Below, one piece after another: positions 17,644-26,835 of a stretch of DNA of 64,000 nt. The stretch lies in NCBI GenBank assembly GCA_963791885.1, contig CAWBUL010000006.1, positions 496,001-560,000 of the forward strand. Reading direction: 5' to 3'. The position numbers and the translations under genes were made by a program. The DNA comes from CAVSUZ01 sp963791885. GTDB taxonomy: Bacteria; Pseudomonadota; Alphaproteobacteria; Acetobacterales; Acetobacteraceae. The stretch's first letter is position 1; each line of letters begins with the position of its first letter. Under the pieces are notes generated by a model. The model saw only the letters and a list, made by a program, of their open reading frames with translations, did no database searches and was not told where the DNA came from.

Positions 17644-18148
17644 CGACGTATTCTTGACCGGGAAAGGGCGCGAAACTGCCCGAGCCGGGTGGCGCTGAAC
17701 GTCCGCTTCTGGAATGGTGCGATGGACCGGCTTACGCCCGTGTTGGCTCGAGACCAGACCAGCGGATCGGGTGGTTAGCAGCCGTTCCACCGCCCTGCGG
17801 TCAATGGCTGAATGCGACCCCCTTGCACCATCCGGATTGGTGTCGAGCAATAGCCGGACTGCGCCTCTGTTCGGACTTTCGCACCGCGCGGCGCGGGCCG
17901 CAAGCAGCAAGCAAGGTAATGGACAGAATGGGCACTTCCGCTCGATCTGTCATTGCTCCGCACGAGCGGGCACGGATCATATTCCGTCAAGTTCCAGACG
18001 GGGCCTGCCGGGACGCAACTGCGCCAAGGGTGGACTGTCCATCAGTAAGGCAGGTAAATTGGCAGGCCACTGGGCCACCAAATGCCGCCCAGGGAAGAGA
18101 TTGCCTGCCGGTCGGAACCGCAATCAACCAACTAGGGAGGGCTGGCCA
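17644..18148. other. No gene recognised
   Basis: About 500 bases without a convincing frame on either strand. A frame open from 17714 only becomes protein-like after 18149. A sequence near 17925 (GGACAGAATGGGCACTTCC) recurs almost exactly near 29963, suggesting a shared decayed element, but what it is could not be determined. Confidence 0.4.
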
Positions 18149-18454
18149 ATGGCGGTCAATATGATCGTTCGCCGGAAAGCCAATTACCAGGACCCACGGC
18201 TGGTACCGCTGCGCAAGGAGGGCATCGCGCTGCTAAAAAAACACGGCGCGGTGTCGCATAGGTTTGGCTATTACCACTCTGGCGTTCATGCGGGGCAGAT
18301 CCTTGTTGTGGTCGGCTACCCCGACAAGGCAACCCACGAGCGAGCCATGCAAAGCATGTCGCAGGATGCAGACTGGCGGAGGGTCGCTGGTGAGATAGAG
18401 AAGATCGCCCCATTGCAGGAAATGTACCTCACGGTTATTACCGAAGTGCAGTGA
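18149..18454 (+). CDS. Small dimeric alpha-beta-barrel-like protein
   Basis: Predicted 101-residue protein starting at ATG 18149 behind a strong AGGGAGG (18134-18140). The sequence MAVNMIVRRKANYQDPRLVP, GYYHSGVHAGQILVVVGYPD, LQEMYLTVITEVQ suggests a ferredoxin-like dimeric alpha/beta barrel of the NIPSNAP/DUF6854 type. It is 147 bases upstream of the FMN hydroxy-acid dehydrogenase on the same strand and may be cotranscribed. Function unknown; fold assignment is moderate. Confidence 0.65.
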   Translation: MAVNMIVRRKANYQDPRLVPLRKEGIALLKKHGAVSHRFGYYHSGVHAGQILVVVGYPDKATHERAMQSMSQDADWRRVAGEIEKIAPLQEMYLTVITEVQ

Positions 18455-18601
18455 CCTGCTCCTGCTATCCGGAGCATCTGGGGTAAGGGGGGACCGCCTG
18501 TGTTGGCGGCTTCCAGGCACTGACCAAATTCACGCGGCGCTGCCGGAACACTTTCCGTACACACGGTGACCCCAGGTTCGCCCACAAGAATGGAGGAGCC
18601 C

Positions 18602-19750
18602 GTGCGTATCGATCAATGCTACAGCATCAGGGACTTTCGCATGATGGCAAGGCGGCGATTACCCGGGCCGATCTTCCACTACATCGACGGGGCGGCAGAC
18701 GATGAGGTCACCTATCGAAGAAATGCCGAGGCCTATGAGCGATGCGATCTGGTGCCAAACGTTCTCGCCGGCGTTGAAAGCATCGACATGTCGACAACTG
18801 TCATGGGGCAAAAACTGAAGATGCCCTTGTTCTGCTCTCCGACAGCGCTGCAGCGGCTGTTCCATTATGACGGTGAAAGGGCGGTCGCCAAAGCTGCGGA
18901 GAAGTTCGGCACCATGTTCGGCGTCTCCTCGCTAGGGACGGTGAGCATCGAGGAGATCGGCTCCGCAATCAGCACGCCGAAGCTCTTTCAATTGTACTTC
19001 CATAAGGACAGGGGGCTAACTGGCAGTATGATCGACCGCTGCATCGCCGCGGATTTTGACGTGCTGGCGCTGACCGTCGACACGATCACGGGCGGAAATC
19101 GAGAGCGTGATTTGCGGACGGGCTTCACTTCGCCACCGCGCTTGACACTTAAGAGTCTCCTCAGCTTCGCCTCGCACCCGAGGTGGGCGGTCAACTACTT
19201 CACGCACGAGAAGTTTGAGCTGCCCCAGCTGAAAGACTACGTGAAAGAGGGTTCGAATGTCTCGGTATCCGTCGGCGATTATTTTAGTACGATGCTAGAC
19301 CAATCGATGAACTGGAAAGATGCCGAGAGTGTGCGAAAGAAATGGGGCAAACAGTTCTGCCTCAAAGGCGTCATGAGTGTTGCGGACGCAAAGCGTGCTC
19401 TCGACATCGGTGCGACCGCTATCATGCTGTCCAATCACGGTGGACGTCAGCTCGACGGGTCGAGGACCCCATTCGACCAGCTCGCCGAGATCATCGATGC
19501 TGTCGGCGACAGGATAGATGTGATTTGCGACGGGGGAATTAGCCGTGGCACTCACGTTTTGAAAGCCCTCTCCCTGGGTGCGAAAGCGTGTTCGGGAGGC
19601 AGATTTTATCTGTTCGCCCTCGCAGCCGCGGGGCAGGTCGGCGTCGAAAGAGCCCTTCAAAACCTCCACAATGAGATCGAACGCGACATGAAGCTGATGG
19701 GCTGTCGGTCGATCAGCGAGCTAAGCCGTGAGAACTTGAGGTTCAGATGA
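18602..19750 (+). CDS. FMN-dependent alpha-hydroxy-acid (L-lactate) dehydrogenase
   Basis: Predicted 382-residue TIM-barrel flavoenzyme oxidising an L-2-hydroxy acid (lactate, glycolate or similar) to the 2-oxo acid. The start GTG at 18602 has GGAGG five bases away. Family landmarks: N-terminal FRMMARRRLPGPIFHYIDGA, the FMN-contact PTALQRLFHYDGE-like region, LALTVDTITGGNRERDLRTG, the active-site SNHGGRQLDGS with the catalytic His and substrate Arg, and DGGISRGTHVLKALSLGAKA for the FMN phosphate. Length matches LldD-type enzymes. Absence of a lldR or permease neighbour leaves the substrate open. Confidence 0.9.
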   Translation: MRIDQCYSIRDFRMMARRRLPGPIFHYIDGAADDEVTYRRNAEAYERCDLVPNVLAGVESIDMSTTVMGQKLKMPLFCSPTALQRLFHYDGERAVAKAAEKFGTMFGVSSLGTVSIEEIGSAISTPKLFQLYFHKDRGLTGSMIDRCIAADFDVLALTVDTITGGNRERDLRTGFTSPPRLTLKSLLSFASHPRWAVNYFTHEKFELPQLKDYVKEGSNVSVSVGDYFSTMLDQSMNWKDAESVRKKWGKQFCLKGVMSVADAKRALDIGATAIMLSNHGGRQLDGSRTPFDQLAEIIDAVGDRIDVICDGGISRGTHVLKALSLGAKACSGGRFYLFALAAAGQVGVERALQNLHNEIERDMKLMGCRSISELSRENLRFR

Positions 19751-20011
19751 CTTTCTTCGAGCACGCCCAGCAGGCGGGCGGCCCCGCCCAAACCGCGCCA
19801 TCTGGCTGGATTCCACTCCCTTTCGTGGACGACTCCCCCGACGTTCATCGGGTGCGGGCAGACGGCTCAGCTCGACCCTTCCGCCACGTTCATTCATCAG
19901 GACGCAAAGGCAGCTTCGCGGCACGTTCAGGCCTCAGACGTTTGTTGGCGGAACGTCGACTTTGGTCGAAAACAGTCATCGAACTGGACGGCTGGTATCC
20001 GAGTAATCGGA

Positions 20012-20898
20012 TCACCGCCGGCCGTGTCCGATTTTCTTGGAGTATTGTGGCTGCCGCTGCCGGACATATGAAGCGGCGCGACGCGCGGTGTCCAAGGCAT
20101 ATTGCTCACCGCGTTTAAACGCCTTCGAGTCCGGCTCCTCCATCAGGCGGCGCACCGTTTCCTCCACGCCGAAACCCCAATCGATGGCCGTCATGCACCA
20201 TACTATATCGGCCTTGCTGCGGTCCGGTCCGTCTCCACTGTTGTTCATCGGCGCGCCGTCCATCGCGATCGCATAGCTCGGCCATTTGCGGTTGACGCCG
20301 GATGACAAGCGGGCAGGGGAGGGGGCTAACGGCGGCGCCATTTCGGCCGGCGCGACCAGTCCGAGCTTCTCCAGCTCCGCAACCGTTGTCAGCCGCCCGG
20401 CCTGCGCATGGTGAATGGCGACACGCGGAAAGCTCGGCGCGTATTTCTCCTTGAAGTTTATGCTGCCCGCGATGCGCGTCGCGCCGCTCGCATTCACATC
20501 GGCGCCGGTGCCGCGCTTCAGCCGCGTGCCAAAATCTCTCTCGACGCGGCCGGCGATCGCGAGCCACGCCTGAAAGTTTCCGGGCGAGGTTTCGAGCTGG
20601 AGAAACACCGGCGGGGCACGCGTGTCAGTTTGTCGGCGGTGAGGTCGTCGAGCTGGATGAAGGTACGATCGGGACCGAGCGGACGTACGATGACATTGCG
20701 CTGGCAGATGACGGCGGCATCGAGCATCTCGTGCAGATTGGCTTTGAGGTCGGCGAGTTTCACGCCGCGGCGGAACGTATCCTTATCGCCGTTGCGCGTC
20801 GTCCAGGTCATATCGAAGCGTCTCGCTCCGACGCTCGCGAAGAGATCGAGCATCGCGCGTGCCTCGGCATGGCCGGTATCGGAAGGCTGTTCTGTCAT
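20012..20898 (-). pseudogene. RepB-type plasmid DNA primase, frameshifted
   Basis: The first half (from ATG 20898) reads MTEQPSDTGHAEARAMLDLF, then RRFDMTWTTRNGDK, VIVRPLGPDRTFIQLDDL and TADKLTRVP; the second half, in another frame from about 20608, continues VFLQLETSPGNFQAWLAIAG, then TRIAGSINFKEKY. These join as one RepB_primase-domain protein if one base is corrected in the CCCCGCCGG stretch near 20605. The C-terminal tail ends RRAASYVRQRQPQ. Such primases work with plasmid mobilisation relaxases. The gene is isolated here and probably inactive. Confidence 0.7.
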
Positions 20899-21160
20899 GC
20901 GCGCATGACGTATCTACACCGGAACAGGCGCGCATCACAGGATGATCGCCGCTCGGTGCGACTCCGTTCGGCATTGCCGGCCGAACGCAGCGCCCAAACG
21001 GTGCGGCTGAGATGCAGATCGCCGGCCTTCGCCTTCGTCGCCATGCCGTGGAAATACCCGCCGGGCGATGACCGGAAATACTCCGCCGGTTTCGCCGAAA
21101 CGATGGCGAGCGCGACGGCGGGTTCCGTCAGCGTTCACGCCAGACGGCAATTTCGGGGAC

Positions 21161-22025
21161 GGTTCTGTTGGGGCATGGTAGCTCCCGGAGGGGGAGCACG
21201 TCGGATGGAATGCGTCGCATGCGGTGGGGCAGCGATTTCGGAGCGGCCTGAGCGCACCGCACAGGGCTACCGGCGGTTCCGTTGCCGCGATTGTGGCAAG
21301 CAGTTCAACGAACGAACTGGTGGGTCCCTGAATCGCGGAATCGCGCCCAGTATCCGTCCGATGTCATCGCGCTCGTTGTCTTCTGGCGACTGCGGTACCA
21401 GCTGAGCCTACGCGATCTGCCGGAGATGTTCCTTCTCCGCGGTATCGAATTCACCTATGAGGCGGTTCGGGATTGGGAGGCGAAACTTACGCCGTCGCTG
21501 ATCGACAATCTTCGCCGCCGCCGGGGTGGTGGCAGCCGGGTCCGCCGCTCGTGGTACGTCGATGAGACCTACATCAAAGTCAATGGCCGATGGTGCTATC
21601 TATACCGGGCGATTGACGGCACTGGCGCGCTGGTAGACGTGATGCTGAGCGAGACCCGCGATATGGCCGCGGCAGAAAAGTTCTTCCGATCTGCCCAAGC
21701 GGTGACTGGCGTCACTCCGGCCCGGGTAACCACCGATGGGCATGACAGTTACCCTCGTGCGATTCGAAGCCAGCTTGGTGCCGATGTCCGCCACCGGAAC
21801 AGCCAGTATCTCAACAACCGCATTGAGCAGGATCATCGAGGGATCAAGAGCCGATATGGGCCAATGCGTGGCTTCGGTGCCGTCAACTCGGCGGCTCGCT
21901 TTTGCCGATGTCATGACGAACTTCGGAACCTCCTGCAGCTAATTATCGCTTCCGCCACACCTCACCAGCCACCGTTCGTCGCCGTCGCTTCCTTCAAGCA
22001 AGCCGTATCGCCCTCCGCGTGATGG
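21161..22025 (+). mobile_element. IS6-family element with zinc-ribbon transposase
   Basis: The left end GGTTCTGTTGGGGCATGGTA (21161) fits the IS6 group terminus. A matching right end could not be found; the element seems to stop near the transposase stop at 22022, next to the KaiC/response-regulator relics, so the right end is probably lost. Confidence 0.6.
21205..22022 (+). pseudogene. IS6 transposase with an 8-bp tandem duplication
   Basis: The N-terminal zinc ribbon MECVACGGAAISERPERTAQ then RFRCRDCGKQFNERTGG is in one frame; after 21345 the family sequence RAQYPSDVIALVVFWRLRYQ continues in another, through RSWYVDETYIKVNGRW, VTTDGHDSYPRAI and NNRIEQDHRGIKSRYGPMRG with the three catalytic acids. 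The shift is caused by GAATCGCG being present twice in tandem at 21330-21345; removing one copy restores the normal reading. Confidence 0.8.
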
Positions 22026-22039
22026 CCTCGTCATGAGCA

Positions 22040-22170
22040 GCACAATGGAAAAAGGCCTGGCCTTGCAGTCGGCGCAAGATCTGACGGAACCCGTCCGCGA
22101 GCACCATCTCCAGGAGGTCGGCGATCGCGAACTCGTCCTCGACGATCGGCACCGTCATCACATCGCTCAC
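22040..22170 (-). pseudogene. Response-regulator receiver fragment
   Basis: From GTG 22170, overlapping the KaiC-fragment stop as GTGA, the frame gives MSDVMTVPIVEDEFAIADLL then EMVLADGF, the first strand and acidic pocket of a receiver domain. Everything after the first helix is missing and replaced by sequence next to the IS6 element, so the phospho-accepting Asp is lost. Confidence 0.5.
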
Positions 22171-22445
22171 CCGGGCCGGGCGGGGTCACCGCTGGATGGC
22201 TCCCGGTTGCCGTCCTCAGCCGCGGCGACAATGGCCGCGATCCGCGCCGCCTCACGCGCCATCCCGCTCAGGACGATGCCAAGGTCGGTGATCGTGAACT
22301 CGCGGATGGTGGGATCGAACGCGCCCTCGCGCACCTTGAACAAGGAGAGCAGGCGGAACAGACACGAGCGCAGCTCGACATAGCGCAGCATGATCATGAC
22401 CTCGGCCAGCGACGAGATCCCGCCGACCGGCACCCGGACCTCGGC
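22167..22445 (-). pseudogene. KaiC-like ATPase C-terminal fragment
   Basis: The frame encodes VPVGGISSLAEVMIMLRYVE, LRSCLFRLLSLFKVREGAFD and PTIREFTITDLGIVL, the hallmark end of the second RecA-like domain of KaiC-family circadian-clock-like ATPases. The ATPase core upstream is replaced by an IS21 istB fragment at about 22446. The fragment ends GTGA-coupled to a receiver-domain relic, the arrangement known for KaiC with a small response regulator in alphaproteobacteria. Confidence 0.75.
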
Positions 22446-22833
22446 TCGCCAAGGCCGAACGTGAGGGCACGCTGCGTGAACGCATTCGCTTCCTCTGCCG
22501 TGCCTCCCTGCTGGTCGTCGACGAGATCGGCTACCTGCCGGTCACCCCGGCGGGGGCAATCTGTTCTTCCAACTGGTCAACGCCCGCTACGAGAAGGGCG
22601 CGATGATCCTCACCTCAAACCGTGGCTTCGCCGAATGGGGCGACATCTTCGGCAGCCCAGTCGTCGCCACCGCGCTGCTCGACCGCCTGCTCCATCATGC
22701 CATCGTCATCCAGATCGAGGGATCGAGCTACCGTATGCGGGAGCATGCCGCTCTCCTCCCGGAAAACATCCGCACCAATACCGCCGTAAATTCAGCCCCG
22801 CCAAAACCTCGCGGCCGCCCTCCCACAAAGTAA
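22446..22833 (+). pseudogene. IstB (IS21) helper ATPase C-terminal fragment
   Basis: LAKAERECTL-like start (LAKAEREGTLRERIRFLCRA), the Walker B SLLVVDEIGYLPVTP, then after a frame change FFQLVNARYEKGAMILTSNR, GFAEWGDIFGSPVVATALLD and RLLHHAIVIQIEG form the second half of IstB. The frameshift falls in the CCCCGGCGGGGGC run near 22550. The Walker A half and istA are absent. Confidence 0.8.
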
Positions 22834-22944
22834 CCAACCGATCACCGCCATGCTTAACTATCAACCTCACGCCCTTCGCCACACGAGGGAATTTTATGCG
22901 CCCACTTTCAAGGAAACTTCGGTGCCATTTGACAATTGTAAGTG

Positions 22945-23358
22945 CTTCTTTAAGCGCCTTCTGAAGAGTTCGCAGTATGTGCCGCGTGTGATCGTGACAG
23001 ACAAGCTGCGGAGTTACGGCGCCGCTCAGCGCCAACTGTTTCCCGACGTGGAGCATCGACAAAGCCGATATCTAAACAATCGGGCCGAGAACTCGCATCG
23101 ACCGACGGGCGGCGAGAGCGACAGATGCAGCGGTTCAAATCGTCCGAACAAGCCCAGGACTTCCTCTCCGCTCAGTCGTTTATCTATAGCCATTTTCGTC
23201 CACGTCGTCACCGACTTGCCCCCGCTGTCTATCGTGTGATCCGCTCGGAAGCATCCGACACTTGGCAACAGGATATTTGTGCCCAGCGGCCAGCATAATC
23301 AGCGCAAACGCACCCCAACGGAGTCAATACGACCCGTTCGAACTTAATGTGACAATGC
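22945..23358 (+). pseudogene. IS6-family remnant, right half only
   Basis: Encodes FKRLLKSSQYVPRVIVTDKL, RSYGAAQRQLFPDVEHRQSR and YLNNRAENSHRP, then shifts frame to RRERQMQRFKSSEQAQDFLS and ends QDICAQRPA near 23298. It is a diverged relative of the IS6 element at 7136-7963. Its right inverted repeat survives at about 23337-23358 (GCATTGTCACATTAAGTTCG inward). The left half is missing. Confidence 0.8.
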
Positions 23359-23360
23359 GA

Positions 23361-23581
23361 GTGCCGGTAGTGCTGAGGCTTGAGGACGGAGCTCTTGCCG
23401 AAGGCGTGGTCGATCGCGCATCCCAGGAGACCAGTTCTCAAGCTGGACCGTTGTGGATTTTAAGACCCACCAAGAGTTCACTACGGAGACCGCCCGCTAC
23501 ATCCGGCAGGTAAAACTCTATGCCCGAGCGGTGCGCGCAGCCAGCGGTCGACCCACCGAAGGATACATCTTAATATTCTGA
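23361..23581 (+). pseudogene. C-terminal nuclease tail of an AddA/UvrD-like helicase
   Basis: Immediately after the IS6 right end the frame gives VPVVLRLEDGALAEGVVDRA, then after a frame change WTVVDFKTHQEFTTETARYI and RQVKLYARAVRAASGRPTEG ending ILIF at a TGA. The GVVD...VVDFKT spacing with a following Q..Y helix is the PD-(D/E)XK nuclease motif set of AddA/RecB-type UvrD helicases. The whole helicase part is missing; the IS evidently cut the gene. Confidence 0.6.
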
Positions 23582-23767
23582 CATCCGTGAAGCCGCCATG
23601 CTGCGCGGCCGCGATCATGGTGCCGGTGTCGCCGGAACGGGCGTTTGTCTGTACTGGGCGGGAGCCAGCTGCCCCGGTCCGCTGCCACAGTCGCGTCCTG
23701 ATCTCAACTGAGATGCCGACCACGACGCGTTCGACCGTGTTTTGGGAGACTGTTATGAGTGCGGTCT

Positions 23768-24211
23768 TCAGACTGGTCTCATCACATTCGCCGGCAACAC
23801 GCCCTCCGCGCTATAGGTCCGGTAATCCACCGTCAGCTCTTCGCCAGAACGGATCTTTCTGAGCGCAATGAACGCGCAGCCATCCCGTGTGCGTATGTTC
23901 GGCTGTGGCGAGTGATTGAGGTAGCATGCAAGATTGACGAGGTTGGTGCCGCAGGTCGGGATGATGAGTTTGCCCTCGCTCGGCAGGAACAGGGATCGGA
24001 TTAGCGCTGCCAATCCGGCCGGCAGCTTGGCTATCTCGTCCTCCGTGACGTGCATGTGTCCGGGATTGGCATATCTCCCGATGACCCTGAAGGGGTTGAG
24101 GCCCCGGCGGATGGGTCGGATTGCAAACACACCGATTCCGGCGATCGGCGAGGGCTGTAGACGACAATAGCACGAGGCCAATACCTGCTGCACCAATGCC
24201 GCCCGCTTCAT
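23768..24211 (-). CDS. SET-domain protein
   Basis: Predicted 147-residue protein consisting almost only of a SET domain, the fold of protein-lysine methyltransferases. Visible motifs: SPIAGIGVFAIRPIRRG (SET-N), NLACYLNHSPQPNIRTR (the NHS motif that binds SAM and shapes the active site), and IRSGEELTVDYRTYS (the ELTxDY motif with the catalytic Tyr). No post-SET cysteines follow. Small stand-alone SET proteins are widespread in bacteria with few known substrates. The next minus-strand gene upstream is the unknown 205-residue protein, 48 bases away, so the two may be cotranscribed. The ribosome-binding site is weak. Confidence 0.8.
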   Translation of the reverse strand: MKRAALVQQVLASCYCRLQPSPIAGIGVFAIRPIRRGLNPFRVIGRYANPGHMHVTEDEIAKLPAGLAALIRSLFLPSEGKLIIPTCGTNLVNLACYLNHSPQPNIRTRDGCAFIALRKIRSGEELTVDYRTYSAEGVLPANVMRPV

Positions 24212-24258
24212 CCGCTAACCCGCTGTGACACCGGCAATAGCTTTCGTCTGCGGCAGGC

Positions 24259-24876
24259 CTATGCGGCCGTCCGACGCCGACCTGTCCTATCAGGGAGCAG
24301 CTTGGCCCCATAGCCGGTGGGATCATATGCTTGCGGGCCCTCATATCCGTCATCGGCGATCAGCCGCAGCTGCGTGCTCCCAAGGCCGTGCACCGCTGGA
24401 AGTTCCAGAGGAACCGACCACGCACATTCTGCATGGCCCTCTTCGCCGCGCAGCGCCAGGAAGACCACGCGATCAACGCCGCCCTTTGCGTCAGCCTCGA
24501 GCGCCAGGCGGAAGATCAATCCCTCAGCCATTTCATCGCCGAGTGCCAGTCCAAGCTGCTGGGCTTCCGCCTCCTGACGACGCAGCGTGCGGGCGGTCGG
24601 GTCGTCTGCCATGCCGCGATAGAAGCGTACCGGCACCTGGTCGATCAGAAAGACGAAGTGATGACTGTCATCCATCACACGCAGCCAGAAATGCGCTCCG
24701 GATCCAGCAACCCGCTTTAAGCGCTGCTTTCCGAACGCGTAGGCGCGGCATCCGACAGACCAGTTGTCATCGCCCATTTCGTAGGCCGCCAGCGCTACGG
24801 CATCGCGCCGCGCATTGGCGAGAAGGCGCGCGCAGAAGCGCAGGCGCTCTTCCGTCAAGGCGGGGTGGAAGTCCAT
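24259..24876 (-). CDS. Conserved hypothetical protein, 205 residues
   Basis: Starts at ATG 24876 (MDFHPALTEERLRFCARLLA); the frame is open to 25041 but that extension is low-complexity and unlike coding sequence. The protein is rich in acidic and aromatic residues and contains DDSHHFVFLIDQVPVRFYRG and ERLIFRLALE-like EGLIFRLALEADAKGG. No catalytic motif was recognised. Similar proteins seem to occur on plasmids of related bacteria (from memory). It lies just upstream of the SET-domain gene on the same strand, which could be its partner or modifier; this is speculation. Confidence 0.6.
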   Translation of the reverse strand: MDFHPALTEERLRFCARLLANARRDAVALAAYEMGDDNWSVGCRAYAFGKQRLKRVAGSGAHFWLRVMDDSHHFVFLIDQVPVRFYRGMADDPTARTLRRQEAEAQQLGLALGDEMAEGLIFRLALEADAKGGVDRVVFLALRGEEGHAECAWSVPLELPAVHGLGSTQLRLIADDGYEGPQAYDPTGYGAKLLPDRTGRRRTAA

Positions 24877-25124
24877 GGCAGACGGATATTCGCACCCAAA
24901 TCGACGACATTTTCGACCATATCCGAGTCTATGGGGCGCGCCGTTGCCGGCGCAATCGGCTTGGGTCGATCGTTCCACGTTGCAAGAGGCCCATTCACGA
25001 AAGATATCCGCCGGCCTGAGACACTCTATTTCGCCCACCATTTTCCGTTTGCCTGCCCGGCCTTTCGAGACGCGAGGATTGGCGAGAGTCGACAGAGAAA
25101 CAGGCGTACCGACGGGACGTTGTC

Positions 25125-26558
25125 GGTCGTGTCCCAGTTCGTGGTGTAGGAGCTGTGGGTAAGTGGCCTGCCGGAGCGACCGCCAAGAGTACCGCCAAGA
25201 GTCTGGAGTAGGCAGGCCACTTATCCACAGCGGTGGTCACCGTGGTGCTCCTGGGTAGGGTTGGGTTGCAACACGCAACTCTGACCTGGAGGCCACCCCG
25301 ATGACCGACGACATGATCACCCTTCGCGAGCTGATGGAGAAGGGTTCGGACGCGACACTGCTGCGCGAGATGATCGGCTTCGCCGCGCAGCGTCTGATGG
25401 AACTGGAGACCGAGACTCTGTGCGGTGCTGGCCACGGCGAGCGCAGCGAGAATCGGACCAACCTGCGCAACGGCTACCGGGATCGCGACTGGCAGACACG
25501 TGCTGGGACCGTGGAGCTGCGCATACCGAAGCTACGCCGCGGCAGCTACTTTCCCGGCTTTCTGGAGCCGCGCCGGATGGCGGAGAAGGCGCTAACCGCG
25601 GTGATCCAAGAGTCCTACGTCCAGGGCATCTCAACCCGCTCGGTGGACGAGCTGGTCAAGGCGATGGGGCTGGAGGGCATCAGCAAAAGCCAAGTGTCGC
25701 GGCTCTGTGCCGAGATCGACGAGCGGGTGCAGACGTTCCTGCACCGTCCGATCGAAGGCGAGTGGCCGTATCTGTGGCTGGATGCCACCTATGTCAAAGC
25801 CCGGCGTGATCATCATATCGTCTCGGTGGCCGTGATTGTCGCCATGGCGGTCAACACGGACGGCCGTCGCGAGGTGCTGGGCATGACCATCGGCAACAGC
25901 GAAGCCGAGCCGTTCTGGACCGAGTTCCTGCGCTCGCTCACGCGCCGCGGCCTACGCGGCGTCAAGCTGGTCATCTCCGACGCGCATGAAGGCCTGAAAG
26001 CAGCGATTGCCAAAGTGCTTGGCGCGACCTGGCAGCGCTGTCGCGTGCACTTCATGCGCAATGCCTTGGCGCATGCCGGAAAGACGCAGCGACGGATCGT
26101 CTCGGCGTGGATCGGCACGGCGTTTGCCCAGGATGATGCTGAGGCCGCTCGCAAGCAGTGGCGACAGGTCGCCGATCAAGCCAGGCCACGCATCAGCAAG
26201 CTCGCCGCCCTGATGGACCATGCCGAAGCTGATGTCCTGGCCTACATGGGCTTTCCGGCACAGCACCGCACCAAGATACACAGCACCAATCCGCTCGAAC
26301 GCCTCAATGGGGAGATCAAGCGGCGCAGCGAGGTGGTGGGTATCTTCCCGAACGAAGCCGCTGTTACCCGGCTGGTTGGTGCACTGCTACTCGAACAGAA
26401 TGATGAATGGGCCGTTCAGCGTGCCCGCTATATGACCCTGGAAACCATCGCTCCACTGGGCCATGATCTCAGCGTCAGTCTGCCTCTCATCGCAGCCTGA
26501 CACGGCGGTCCAACCCGCCAAGGAGTTCTGCTCCTACACCACCTGTTGGGACACCATC
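25125..26558 (+). mobile_element. IS256-family element, copy 1 (complete)
   Basis: Ends GGTCGTGTCCCAGTTCGTGG (25125) and, inward from 26558, GATGGTGTCCCAACAGGTGG; the terminal bases are defined by comparison with copy 2, which has a perfect target duplication. Copy 1 has no matching 8-bp flanks (TTGTC-side versus GCAAGTGC), so one side was changed by recombination with another copy or by a deletion. The transposase is intact, making this the likely active source. Confidence 0.9.
25301..26500 (+). CDS. IS256-family (mutator-type) transposase
   Basis: 399-residue DDE transposase beginning MTDDMITLRELMEKGSDATL. Family landmarks: Zn/HTH-like N-terminal region with RTNLRNGYRDRDWQTRAGTV and the LRIPKLRRGSYFPGFLEPRR block, STRSVDELVKAMGLEGISKS, first Asp in YLWLDATYVKARRDHH, second Asp in LVISDAHEGLKAAI, the CRVHFMRNAL motif and the Glu in NPLERLNGEIKRRSEVVGIF. 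All catalytic residues are present. GACCTGGAGG precedes the ATG. Only this copy of three in the window is full length and in frame. Confidence 0.95.
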   Translation: MTDDMITLRELMEKGSDATLLREMIGFAAQRLMELETETLCGAGHGERSENRTNLRNGYRDRDWQTRAGTVELRIPKLRRGSYFPGFLEPRRMAEKALTAVIQESYVQGISTRSVDELVKAMGLEGISKSQVSRLCAEIDERVQTFLHRPIEGEWPYLWLDATYVKARRDHHIVSVAVIVAMAVNTDGRREVLGMTIGNSEAEPFWTEFLRSLTRRGLRGVKLVISDAHEGLKAAIAKVLGATWQRCRVHFMRNALAHAGKTQRRIVSAWIGTAFAQDDAEAARKQWRQVADQARPRISKLAALMDHAEADVLAYMGFPAQHRTKIHSTNPLERLNGEIKRRSEVVGIFPNEAAVTRLVGALLLEQNDEWAVQRARYMTLETIAPLGHDLSVSLPLIAA

Positions 26559-26755
26559 GCAAGTGCTGCGAAAATGCGCGCGAACGCGCCAATGCGGCTC
26601 CAACGATCGAAGCGGTTGTAGAGCGTCTTCGGCGGACCGTAGCCGCGCGGCGCGTCCTTCCACTGCAAGCCATGGCGGATCACGTAGATCATGCCACTGA
26701 TGATCCGGCGGTCGTCGACGCGAGGCAGGCCGCGCGCGCGAGGAAAGAACGGTCG
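26559..26755 (-). pseudogene. IS5-family transposase fragment
   Basis: In minus-strand reading the stretch beside IS256 copy 1 encodes RGLPRVDDRRIISGMIYVIR, HGLQWKDAPRGYGPPKTLYN and RFDRWSRIGAFARIFAALA, the N-terminal helical domain of an IS5-group transposase. The catalytic part would have continued where IS256 copy 1 now lies, so that insertion or a rearrangement removed it. Confidence 0.75.
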
Positions 26756-26835
26756 CGTGCGTCTCGCATTCTCTCTGGCTCGGGATGCGCGCCGCTCCGC
26801 GATTGCAATCGGGAGCCCAAGGCAAGCCTCTTATC

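Noticed and set aside
17918..17936. GGACAGAATGGGCACTTCC repeated near 29963 with one change
   Set aside because: Only about 19 bases, no inverted partner or flanking similarity; may be an IS scrap or chance, so no element was called.
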